Below, piece after piece: positions 7,045-13,559 of a DNA stretch of 13,638 bases; within the stretch, counting starts at the first letter, position 1; each line of letters opens with the position of its first letter. The translations under genes were made by a program, and so were the position numbers. Source of the DNA: Candidatus Adlerbacteria bacterium RIFCSPHIGHO2_02_FULL_54_18 (lineage in GTDB: Bacteria; Patescibacteriota; Minisyncoccia; Phycocordibacterales; SBAW01); contig MEWV01000023.1 of the NCBI GenBank assembly GCA_001775445.1, forward strand, positions 1 through 13,638. Reading direction: 5' to 3'. The notes beneath the pieces are model-generated. The model saw only the letters and a program-made list of their open reading frames with translations, was not told where the DNA came from and made no database searches.

Positions 7045-7407
7045 ATGATTACTATTGATGCACAAGACAAAACCCTCGGACGCGTGGCTTCGGCTGCGGC
7101 TAAGGTGCTTATGGGCAAGGACAAAGCAACCTTTGTAAAGCACCAAATAGTTGCCGAGGAGGTGACCATATTAAATGCTTCTAAGGTTAAACTCACCGGC
7201 ACCAAAGAGCGCACCAAGGAATACATTCGCTACTCCGGCTACCCGGGCGGACAAAAAAAAGAGACCTACGCCATGCTCACGGCCGATACCGAGGGGGGCA
7301 AGGCGCGCCGCGGACACAAAGAGGCGATACGCCGCGCTATCCTCGGCATGCTCCCCAAAAACAAGCTACAGATGCGCCGTATAAAACTTTTGACTATAAA
7401 AAATTAA
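7045..7407 (+). CDS. rplM: Ribosomal protein L13 (uL13), shortened
   Basis: L13 is an early-assembly 50S protein. The product keeps the core TLGRVASAAAKVLMGKDKATF (about 10-30), ILNASKVKLTG, YSGYPGGQKKET, and AIRRAILGMLPKNKLQMRR (about 93-111). At 120 residues it is clearly shorter than the roughly 142 of E. coli: the N-terminal lead-in is about a dozen residues shorter, and the C-terminal tail ends soon after the MLPKN motif. No in-frame upstream start would restore the missing N-terminus without overlapping rplQ. It sits 6 bases after rplQ and 4 before rpsI, its usual partner. Confidence 0.96.
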   Translation: MITIDAQDKTLGRVASAAAKVLMGKDKATFVKHQIVAEEVTILNASKVKLTGTKERTKEYIRYSGYPGGQKKETYAMLTADTEGGKARRGHKEAIRRAILGMLPKNKLQMRRIKLLTIKN

Positions 7408-7411
7408 TTCT

Positions 7412-7828
7412 ATGGCCGCTCTAAAAGAAAAATCTGCAGAAAGATACATCGAAGCAATCGGCCGGCGCAAGACCTCTATCGCGCGCGTACGCCTGACTCC
7501 TGCCTCCCGTACAGCGGTCACTATCAACAACAAAGATGTAAACGCCTATTTTGTAACAACCGCGCTCCAGATGGCGGCACTCGAGCCGTTTCTAAAAATA
7601 GGACTCTCGACGCAGTTTGCGGTAAGTGTGGTGGTTAAGGGCGGCGGCATTGCCGGACAGGCAATCGCGGTGCGGCACGGCATCTCGCGCGCCCTCACCG
7701 AGTATGATGCGACACTGCGCGGCCCGCTCAAAAAAGAGGGCTTCCTCAAGCGCGACCCGCGCGCCAAAGAGCGCCGCAAGCCCGGGCTCCTCAAAGCCCG
7801 CAAGCGCAAGCAGTGGTCTAAGCGGTAA
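7412..7828 (+). CDS. rpsI: Ribosomal protein S9 (uS9)
   Basis: S9 is a 30S head protein whose C-terminal tail contacts the P-site tRNA anticodon stem. The 138 residues include YIEAIGRRKTSIARVRLTP (about 11-29), VVVKGGGIAGQAIAVRHGISRAL (about 71-93), the basic KRDPRAKERRKPGLLKARK run, and the invariant SKR ending. Length is close to normal. It is the last gene of the operon and is followed at once by an intrinsic terminator. Confidence 0.97.
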   Translation: MAALKEKSAERYIEAIGRRKTSIARVRLTPASRTAVTINNKDVNAYFVTTALQMAALEPFLKIGLSTQFAVSVVVKGGGIAGQAIAVRHGISRALTEYDATLRGPLKKEGFLKRDPRAKERRKPGLLKARKRKQWSKR

Positions 7829-7868
7829 CAAAAAAACCGCCGGATATTGACTTGGGCGGTTTTTTGTT
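7829..7868 (+). terminator. Intrinsic terminator after rpsI
   Basis: CCGCC (7837-7841) pairs with GGCGG (7855-7859), extended by six A-T pairs (7831-7836 with 7860-7865), around a 13-base loop. The downstream strand ends in TTTTTTGTTT, a typical U tract. It begins directly after the rpsI stop codon. Its loop holds the -35 box of the next promoter. Confidence 0.85.
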
Positions 7869-7874
7869 TACAAT
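7847..7874 (+). promoter_or_regulatory. Sigma-70-type promoter of grpE-dnaK, inside the terminator
   Basis: -35 TTGACT (7847-7852), a 16-base spacer and -10 TACAAT (7869-7874). Expected initiation is near 7881, only about 3 bases before the grpE ATG at 7884, so the transcript should be leaderless or nearly so. The -35 lies in the loop of the rpsI terminator and the spacer covers its 3' arm. No CIRCE (HrcA) operator is visible. Confidence 0.75.
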
Positions 7875-7883
7875 ACACACACT

Positions 7884-8390
7884 ATGGACGGTACAGACGA
7901 GGAATTTGTGCCCGAGGAGGAGGGCGAGGGGCCTGCGGCCATCAAACGATTGAGAGAAAAGGTGCAAAAGGCCGTAGGGGAGAAGCAGGAGTACTTGGAG
8001 GGCTGGCAGCGAGCTCGCGCCGACCTGGCTAACTATAAGCGCGAGGAAATGGCGACGCAGGGTGAGCGAGAGGCGCGCGCCAAGACAAAAATAGTCGAAG
8101 TGCTTTTGCCGGCACTCGACACCCTGGAGATGGCGCTCAAACACTCGCAGGCGCAGGAACTGCTCATAGTCCACAAGCAACTAATTGACGCCTTGTCAAA
8201 AATGGGAGTAGAGCGCTACGGTAGGGCGGGAGACGACTTTGACCCGCGCGCCTACGAGGCGCTGGAGAAAACCCAAACGGATGACGAAACAAAAGACCAT
8301 AAGGTAAACGAAGTTCATCGCGCAGGGTTTAAGATAGGCGACAGTATTATACGACCGGCGCAGGTGTCATTATTTATTAATAACACATAA
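7884..8390 (+). CDS. grpE: Nucleotide exchange factor GrpE
   Basis: GrpE releases ADP from DnaK and so resets the chaperone cycle. The 168 residues have an acidic start (residues 4-15, mostly Glu), a long charged helix (about 18-60) expected to form the dimer coiled coil, containing the family segment WQRARADLANYKRE, and the beta domain (about 105-165) with MGVERYG, DFDPRAYEAL, VNEVHRAGFKIGDSIIRPAQVSLF. Length is at the short end of the family. It is first in a pair with dnaK, 6 bases apart. No Shine-Dalgarno sequence; the start context ACACACTATGG is the same as that of dnaK. Confidence 0.96.
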   Translation: MDGTDEEFVPEEEGEGPAAIKRLREKVQKAVGEKQEYLEGWQRARADLANYKREEMATQGEREARAKTKIVEVLLPALDTLEMALKHSQAQELLIVHKQLIDALSKMGVERYGRAGDDFDPRAYEALEKTQTDDETKDHKVNEVHRAGFKIGDSIIRPAQVSLFINNT

Positions 8391-8396
8391 CACACT

Positions 8397-10250
8397 ATGG
8401 GAAAGATTCTTGGGATAGACTTGGGCACTACAAACTCCGCTATAGCGGTGGTGCAAGGTGGCGAGCCGCGCGTGCTCGAAAACGCAGAGGGCGCACGCAC
8501 CACCCCCTCGGTTGTCGCGCTCTCAAAAACCGGCGAGCGGCTGGTCGGGCTTATTGCCCGCCGACAGGCAGTCACCAACCCAAAAAATACCATCTACCAG
8601 ATTAAGCGCTTTATCGGACACACTTTCGACGAACCGGCGGTACAAAAAGACAAAGCGGCCGTACCCTACGAGCTGTGCAAGTCGGCAAACGGCGGGATAG
8701 AGGTCAAAATGGGAGACCAGTGGATGCGACCGGAAGAGGTCTCGGCGATGATACTCGGCAAGCTCAAGGCCGACGCCGAAAAACGCCTCGGCGAGCCCAT
8801 CACCGAAGCGGTTATCACTGTTCCCGCATACTTTAACGACGCACAGCGCGCGGCCACCCGCGACGCCGGCAAAATAGCCGGGCTCGAGGTAAAGCGCATC
8901 ATCAACGAGCCAACAGCCGCGGCGCTTGCCTATGGTTTTGACAAGAAGAAGGACGAAAAGGTGGCCGTCTTCGACTTTGGCGGCGGAACCTTCGATGTCT
9001 CGATTCTTGAGATCGGCGCGGATGTCATCGAAGTCAAGTCGACCGACGGCGACGCGCACTTGGGTGGCAAAGACATTGATCAAAAAATAATTGACTGGCT
9101 CGCGGCCGAGTTTCAGCGCGAGTCCGGAATCGACATACGCAACGACGCGCTCGCGCGCCAGCGCCTCGATGAGGCCGCAGAAAAGGCAAAAATTGAACTT
9201 TCGACCGCGATGGAGACCGAGGTTAACATCCCATTTGTCACTTCCGATTCCTCCGGTCCGCGGCACCTCCTTGTCAAGATGACGCGCTCAAAGCTCGAGG
9301 AGCTCACGGAGGAGTTTATCGACCGCGCGCTCACTATCACTAAGCGCGCGATGGAGGCCTCCCCTTTTAAGGTCGGTGATATCAACGAGGTCATACTGGT
9401 CGGCGGACAAACCCGTATGCCAGCGCTACAGCAGGCGGTGGAGAAGTATTTCGGAAAAAAGCCCAACCTCTCCGTCAACCCCGATGAAGTGGTGGCGATA
9501 GGCGCGGCAATACAAGGCGGCATCCTCGGCGGCGAGGTGCGCGACGTGCTTCTGCTCGACGTTATTCCGCTCTCGCTCGGCATAGAGACCATGGGCGGGG
9601 TAGCAACCAAGCTCATCGAGCGCAACACCACTATCCCCACCAGCCGCTCGCAGACGTTCTCCACTGCCGCCGACAATCAGACCAGTGTAGAAATCCACAT
9701 CTCGCAGGGCGAGCGCGCAATGGCCTCGGACAACAAATCCCTGGGCCGCTTCGTGCTCGATGGCATACCGCCGGCACCGCGGGGGATGCCTCAAGTTGAG
9801 GTCACGTTCGACGTCGACGCCAACGGTATACTCACGGTAAAGGCAAAGGACAAAACTACAAACAAAGAGCAATCAATACGTATTGAAGGGTCCTCGGGTC
9901 TCGCCGAGCAGGACATAGAACGCATGCGCAAGGAGGCCGAACAGCACGCCGACGCAGACAAACAAAAAGTGGAACTTGTCGAGGCGCGCAATGTAGCCGA
10001 GCAAGCACTCTACACCGCTAAAAAAGCCCTCAGTGACAACAAAGATAAAATTCCGATGGAGCTTGCTACTGCGATAAATGAAAAGATTTCTGCGGTAGAA
10101 AACAAGAAGGGGAGTGATGATGCAGTGGGCATTAAGTCTGCAACCGAGGAGTTGGCCCGCGAACTTTCTAAGGTATCCGAATCCTTACAGAAACAAACTC
10201 CGCCCAACGAACCGCCTCCGGCGGGGACTCAAAGTGCACCTAATCAGTAG
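8397..10250 (+). CDS. dnaK: Chaperone DnaK (Hsp70)
   Basis: DnaK is an ATP-driven chaperone that binds exposed hydrophobic segments with help from DnaJ and GrpE. The nucleotide-binding domain shows GIDLGTTNSA (6-15), VPAYFNDAQRAATRDAG (142-158), NEPTAAALAYG (170-180), VFDFGGGTFDVSIL (191-204) and VILVGGQTRMP (332-342). The interdomain linker DVLLLDV is at 383-389, followed by PLSLGIETMGG, the beta-sandwich with ISQGER, and the helical lid. The tail is Pro/Gln-rich (TPPNEPPPAGTQSAPNQ). Total length is 617, somewhat shorter than E. coli. The TAG stop codon (10248-10250) lies inside a palindromic repeat, so the repeat may have set the present C-terminus. dnaJ is not adjacent: an ABC exporter gene intervenes. 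Confidence 0.98.
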   Translation: MGKILGIDLGTTNSAIAVVQGGEPRVLENAEGARTTPSVVALSKTGERLVGLIARRQAVTNPKNTIYQIKRFIGHTFDEPAVQKDKAAVPYELCKSANGGIEVKMGDQWMRPEEVSAMILGKLKADAEKRLGEPITEAVITVPAYFNDAQRAATRDAGKIAGLEVKRIINEPTAAALAYGFDKKKDEKVAVFDFGGGTFDVSILEIGADVIEVKSTDGDAHLGGKDIDQKIIDWLAAEFQRESGIDIRNDALARQRLDEAAEKAKIELSTAMETEVNIPFVTSDSSGPRHLLVKMTRSKLEELTEEFIDRALTITKRAMEASPFKVGDINEVILVGGQTRMPALQQAVEKYFGKKPNLSVNPDEVVAIGAAIQGGILGGEVRDVLLLDVIPLSLGIETMGGVATKLIERNTTIPTSRSQTFSTAADNQTSVEIHISQGERAMASDNKSLGRFVLDGIPPAPRGMPQVEVTFDVDANGILTVKAKDKTTNKEQSIRIEGSSGLAEQDIERMRKEAEQHADADKQKVELVEARNVAEQALYTAKKALSDNKDKIPMELATAINEKISAVENKKGSDDAVGIKSATEELARELSKVSESLQKQTPPNEPPPAGTQSAPNQ

Positions 10251-10262
10251 GTCTGACCTACT
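10246..10262. repeat. Palindromic repeat unit across the dnaK stop codon
   Basis: AGTAGGTCTGACCTACT, with 8-base arms around a single central T. It matches each arm of the alaS palindrome (1455-1494) except for a base or so, and includes the dnaK TAG stop. It has no U tract downstream, so it does not look like a terminator. Confidence 0.75.
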
Positions 10263-10276
10263 AAATAGTGCAAGAA

Positions 10277-10305
10277 TTAGCTATTTTGTCAAATAGTGCT
10301 ATAAT
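10277..10305 (+). promoter_or_regulatory. Extended -10 promoter of the ABC exporter gene
   Basis: A perfect TATAAT (10300-10305) preceded by TGC, which makes an extended -10 (TGnTATAAT). The -35 at 17-base spacing is poor (TTAGCT, 10277-10282), as extended -10 promoters allow. Expected initiation is at about 10312, immediately before the ATG at 10313, so a leaderless mRNA is predicted. An imperfect palindrome (CTATTT-tgtc-AAATAG, 10281-10296) lies in the spacer. Confidence 0.7.
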
Positions 10306-10312
10306 GCCCTAA

Positions 10313-12181
10313 ATGCAGGGTGATGTGAAGAAAGTGGCTTCGGCCAAAGAGGTCTTCCGCGCGTACTGGCGCGAACTCCGGCAGCACAAAATATTGCTGG
10401 GTCTTATTCTGCTTGGGGGAGCAATAGTGCAGGCCGGAATGCTGGTAGCGCCACTCTATTTGCGGCAGTTCTTCAACCTGCTTGCTTCTTCGACCCCGAG
10501 CGACCACACCGTGGGTATGCTTTTTGGCGTGCTGTGGGTGGTTGTTGCAATGTGGCTTTTGGAGTGGGGAGGCCGCCGTGTACAGGATACAGCAAACGTT
10601 TATATGTCTGCCCGTGTGATGACCGACCTCTTTACCAGTACCTTCTCATACCTCGTCGGCCATTCGTACAACTTTTTTATCTCCAACTTTGCCGGATCGC
10701 TCACGCACCGCGTAAGCAAGTTCGGCCGTTCCTTCGAATTGCTTTTCGACATAATAGTGATCTCATTTATCCCGACCTTTATTTTTGTTTCAGGAGCTAT
10801 TATCGTACTTTTTCTGCGAAATCATTGGCTGGGCTTGGGTCTGTTGGGGTGGACCATTGCATTTTTAATATTCCAGATATACGTGGCGCGCTTGCGCCAG
10901 CCCGCGCGCGCCGCACAGTCGGCTGCCGACACACGCATGACAGGCGCCTTGGCTGATGCCATAAGCAACCAATCTACCATTGCCCTCTTTTCCGGCAGGG
11001 CACACGAGCGCACGCTCTTCGGCAGCGTGGTTGATGTGTGGCGCGCGGCCACGATGCGGATGTGGGTCGCCGACAATATAATTTGGGCAGGCATCGGTCT
11101 CTTTATTATTGTCATCGAAGCGGGACTTCTTTTTGGTGCGGTAAAACTGTGGCAACAAGGCCTCGTGACCATCGGCGACTTTGTACTTATCCAGGCCTAT
11201 CTTATGACCGTGTTTGATAGATTGGTAAGCATAAACCGCGAGTTGCGCCGCTTCTTTAGCGCGCTGTCAGATGCTGCCGAAATGGTATACATACTCGAAC
11301 TCCCGCACGGGGTAAAAGACAAAAAGAATGCACAACGGCTCAAAGTTGCGCGCGGAGAGGTGTGGTTCGACGATGTATCCTTCCGCTTTAGCGATGCCAC
11401 AGCGGTGCTCAACAACTTTAATCTCACTGTTGCGGCAGGGGAGCGGGTCGCGTTAGTGGGGCCCTCCGGCGCTGGAAAGACAACGGTGACAAAACTCTTC
11501 CTGCGCCTTTACGATGTAAAGAGCGGCGAAATTAAAATAGACGGGCAAAACATTTCAGGAGTCACCCAGGACTCTCTGCGCGAGGCAATCGCCTTTGTCC
11601 CGCAAGAACCCGTTCTCTTTCATCGCACTCTGATGGAGAACATCCGCTACGGCCGGCGCGACGCAAGCGACGCGGAGGTTATAAAAGCGGCCAAACAGGC
11701 GCACTGCCATGAGTTTATCCAAAAACTCCCCGAGCGCTACAACACCTTTGTCGGTGAGCGCGGAGTAAAGCTCTCCGGCGGCGAACGTCAGCGCGTGGCT
11801 ATCGCCCGGGCCATACTAAAAAATGCGCCAATACTAGTGCTCGACGAGGCAACATCGTCTCTCGATTCGCAGTCCGAGCAGTATATCCAGGAGGCGCTTG
11901 AAACGCTGATGCAGGGAAAAACCGTCATAGTTATAGCCCATCGTTTGAGCACAATTATGAAGATGGACCGCATCATTGTTGTAGAGGCCGGCTCGATTGT
12001 GGCGCAAGGCACGCACTTGGAACTGGTCAACCAGGAAGGCCTCTACCGCACACTCTGGAGTATCCAAGCGGGCGGATTTATCGGTTCGCCCAATGAGGCA
12101 CGCACAAAAAAGCTGCACGATGCATATACTGACGACATCATAGAAACAGACGGGCTTGCGGCAGACGAAAAGCCGCAGTAA
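10313..12181 (+). CDS. ABC exporter, fused permease and ATPase (MsbA-like)
   Basis: A half-transporter expected to work as a homodimer in the cytoplasmic membrane; the substrate cannot be told from sequence (lipid, drug or peptide are all possible). The 622 residues hold a transmembrane domain with hydrophobic spans at about 28-50, 66-84, 144-168, 173-191 and 257-278, followed by the ATPase: Walker A GPSGAGKT (383-390), Q-loop in VPQEP (about 429-433), signature LSGGERQ (487-493), Walker B ILVLDE (507-512) and H-loop histidine 543. All catalytic residues are present. The last 40 residues are a polar, acidic tail. It lies between dnaK and dnaJ, has its own leaderless promoter, and ends 12 bases before dnaJ, so the two are probably co-transcribed. 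Confidence 0.93.
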   Translation: MQGDVKKVASAKEVFRAYWRELRQHKILLGLILLGGAIVQAGMLVAPLYLRQFFNLLASSTPSDHTVGMLFGVLWVVVAMWLLEWGGRRVQDTANVYMSARVMTDLFTSTFSYLVGHSYNFFISNFAGSLTHRVSKFGRSFELLFDIIVISFIPTFIFVSGAIIVLFLRNHWLGLGLLGWTIAFLIFQIYVARLRQPARAAQSAADTRMTGALADAISNQSTIALFSGRAHERTLFGSVVDVWRAATMRMWVADNIIWAGIGLFIIVIEAGLLFGAVKLWQQGLVTIGDFVLIQAYLMTVFDRLVSINRELRRFFSALSDAAEMVYILELPHGVKDKKNAQRLKVARGEVWFDDVSFRFSDATAVLNNFNLTVAAGERVALVGPSGAGKTTVTKLFLRLYDVKSGEIKIDGQNISGVTQDSLREAIAFVPQEPVLFHRTLMENIRYGRRDASDAEVIKAAKQAHCHEFIQKLPERYNTFVGERGVKLSGGERQRVAIARAILKNAPILVLDEATSSLDSQSEQYIQEALETLMQGKTVIVIAHRLSTIMKMDRIIVVEAGSIVAQGTHLELVNQEGLYRTLWSIQAGGFIGSPNEARTKKLHDAYTDDIIETDGLAADEKPQ

Positions 12182-12193
12182 ACTACAGGTACG

Positions 12194-13276
12194 ATGTCCA
12201 GCAAGCGCGACTACTACGAACTGCTAGGGGTGCAAAAAAGTGCCTCCAAAGAAGAAATAAAAAAGGCCTTCCATAAACTCGCGCACAAGTTCCATCCCGA
12301 CAAAAAGGAGGGGGATGCGGACAAGTTTAAGGAGGTGAGCGAGGCGTACAGCGTCCTCTCCGACGACAAGCGGCGCTCCGAGTACGACAGCTACGGCAAG
12401 GTCTTCGGCGGAGGTTCGTCGGCAGGCCCGGGAGCAGGCGGGTTCGGCGGGTTTAATATGGACGACTTTACCAGTGCCTTCAATGGCTCGGCCTCCGGGT
12501 TTGACGTGGGGGACATATTTTCCGATCTCTTCTCTGGCGGCGCGACACGGACACGCCGCGGCCGCGACGTTTCTATCGATCTGGAAATCTCTTTTCGCGA
12601 CTCCGTCTTTGGGACAAAGCGCACCGTACTGCTGGCAAAGACATCTCTCTGCGACACCTGCCAGGGCTCCGGCGCCGCAAAAGACACCGAAATGCTCACC
12701 TGCACGCACTGCAACGGTACGGGCAAGATCCATGAGACCACCAACTCTTTTTTTGGCGCAGTAACAATGGTGCAGTCGTGTCGACACTGCCGCGGAGCGG
12801 GCAAAATTCCTAAAGAAAAGTGTCGCACGTGCCGCGGCGAAGGCGTGTACAAAAAGCAGGATGAGATAGAAATCGCTATCCCTGCCGGCATAGACGGTGG
12901 GGAGATGATCCGCCTCAGCGGCATGGGAGAGGCCGTCTCCGGCGGCGCGGCCGGCGACCTCTACGTTAAGGTGCACATCGCGCCCGATGCGCGGTTTAAA
13001 AAAGACGGGCCCAACATTTTAACCGAGCTGTCGGTCAAACTCTCCGACGCCCTGCTTGGCGTATCTTATAAAATTGAGACGCTCGACGGCCCGGAGAATA
13101 TAGACATTCCCGCGGGGGTGACCCACGGCGAAATGCTGCAACTAAAAGGCAAGGGTGTCCCCACTGCGCGCGGCAAGCGTGGCGACCTGTACGTCAAAAT
13201 AAAAATAAACTTACCTCAAAAACTCTCTCGTAGTGCGCGCGCTCTGGTGGAGAAGCTCCGCGAAGAGGGAATATAA
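12194..13276 (+). CDS. dnaJ: Chaperone DnaJ (Hsp40, type I)
   Basis: DnaJ delivers substrates to DnaK and stimulates its ATPase. The J domain is at residues 5-69, with the essential HPD at 34-36 (FHPDKKEG). A Gly/Phe-rich segment follows (about 71-116). The zinc region has all four CxxC motifs: CDTC (153-156), CTHC (170-173), CRHC (196-199) and CRTC (210-213), each followed by the GxG repeat. The C-terminal substrate-binding domains include DLYVKVHIAPDARFKKDG and end in LREEGI. Length is 360, near normal. The ATG at 12194 matches the family N-terminus (KRDYYELLGV). An AGG six bases upstream is at best a weak ribosome binding site. No promoter is seen in the 12-base gap, so expression is likely shared with the exporter. 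Confidence 0.98.
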   Translation: MSSKRDYYELLGVQKSASKEEIKKAFHKLAHKFHPDKKEGDADKFKEVSEAYSVLSDDKRRSEYDSYGKVFGGGSSAGPGAGGFGGFNMDDFTSAFNGSASGFDVGDIFSDLFSGGATRTRRGRDVSIDLEISFRDSVFGTKRTVLLAKTSLCDTCQGSGAAKDTEMLTCTHCNGTGKIHETTNSFFGAVTMVQSCRHCRGAGKIPKEKCRTCRGEGVYKKQDEIEIAIPAGIDGGEMIRLSGMGEAVSGGAAGDLYVKVHIAPDARFKKDGPNILTELSVKLSDALLGVSYKIETLDGPENIDIPAGVTHGEMLQLKGKGVPTARGKRGDLYVKIKINLPQKLSRSARALVEKLREEGI

Positions 13277-13283
13277 TCTCTGC

Positions 13284-13312
13284 AAAATAAAAACGGCCCC
13301 GAAGAGGGGCCG
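13284..13312 (-). terminator. Intrinsic terminator of the minus-strand lipoprotein gene
   Basis: CGGCCCC (13294-13300) pairs with GGGGCCG (13306-13312) around a 5-base loop. Read on the minus strand the stem is followed by TTTTTATTTT (13293 down to 13284), a good U tract. On the plus strand no T run follows, so it serves the minus strand, not dnaJ. Confidence 0.85.
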
Positions 13313-13315
13313 CTC

Positions 13316-13356
13316 TACTGGTGTCACATGGTTAAGATTACCACATGACACCAGTA
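13316..13356. repeat. Long inverted repeat over the 3' end of the lipoprotein gene
   Basis: Perfect 11-base arms TACTGGTGTCA (13316-13326) and TGACACCAGTA (13346-13356) continue, after a CA/CA internal loop, as TGGT/ACCA, with a 7-base loop. It covers the last codons and the stop of the minus-strand gene. There is no T run on either side, so it could be an mRNA-stabilising hairpin, an attenuator-like structure or a protein site. Confidence 0.7.
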
Positions 13357-13454
13357 ATAGTGGGGAACTTATTGTACCCCACCATCGTGGAGGTGGTGGC
13401 ACACCCGCCGAGCGCGATCGCGCCGGCGAGTAAGACGAACAACAAAATTCTCAT
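13338..13454 (-). CDS. Predicted 38-residue micro-lipoprotein
   Basis: I do not recognise a family. The product begins MRILLFVLLAGAIALGGC, a short secretion signal with one positive residue, a hydrophobic core and a lipobox LGGC (15-18), so cleavage and lipidation at C18 would leave a 21-residue lipopeptide, CATTSTMVGYNKFPTITG followed by VMW. The start is supported by a strong Shine-Dalgarno sequence, GGAGG, six bases before the ATG, by a near-consensus promoter upstream and by a terminator downstream. This is the only gene in the window with a clear Shine-Dalgarno sequence and the only one on the minus strand. It is convergent with dnaJ and divergent from trpS. Size and architecture recall entericidin-like small lipoproteins, but there is no sequence evidence of kinship. 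Confidence rests on the agreement of four independent signals. Confidence 0.8.
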   Translation of the reverse strand: MRILLFVLLAGAIALGGCATTSTMVGYNKFPTITGVMW

Positions 13455-13482
13455 TATCTTCCTCCGTGAAAAGGACTTGTTA

Positions 13483-13510
13483 AGTATACACGATTTATAT
13501 AATTTGTCAA
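13483..13510 (-). promoter_or_regulatory. Promoter and leader of the minus-strand lipoprotein gene
   Basis: On the minus strand, a perfect -35 TTGACA (13510-13505), a 16-base spacer and -10 TATACT (13488-13483). Expected initiation is near 13476, giving a leader of about 22 bases that contains GGAGG. The leader is conventional, unlike the neighbouring plus-strand genes. Confidence 0.8.
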
Positions 13511-13534
13511 GGATTAAAAACAGTCCAAAACAAG

Positions 13535-13552
13535 CCCGTTTTCGGGTATACT
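13535..13552 (+). promoter_or_regulatory. Candidate trpS promoter with a small inverted repeat
   Basis: -10 TATACT (13547-13552) lies 7 bases before the trpS ATG, so initiation would fall at about 13559 and the mRNA would be leaderless. No good -35 is present at the right distance. Directly upstream is CCCG-TTTT-CGGG (13535-13546), which could be a regulator site or structural. Confidence 0.5.
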
Positions 13553-13559
13553 AGCAAAC

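Noticed and set aside
7829..7884. CIRCE (HrcA) operator ahead of grpE-dnaK
   Set aside because: The 9-base CIRCE arms TTAGCACTC/GAGTGCTAA are not present here or before the exporter; hrcA is also not in the window.
13294..13312. G/C hairpin after dnaJ as the dnaJ terminator
   Set aside because: No T run follows it on the plus strand; the U tract is on the minus-strand side, so it belongs to the lipoprotein gene. How dnaJ transcription ends is not visible.
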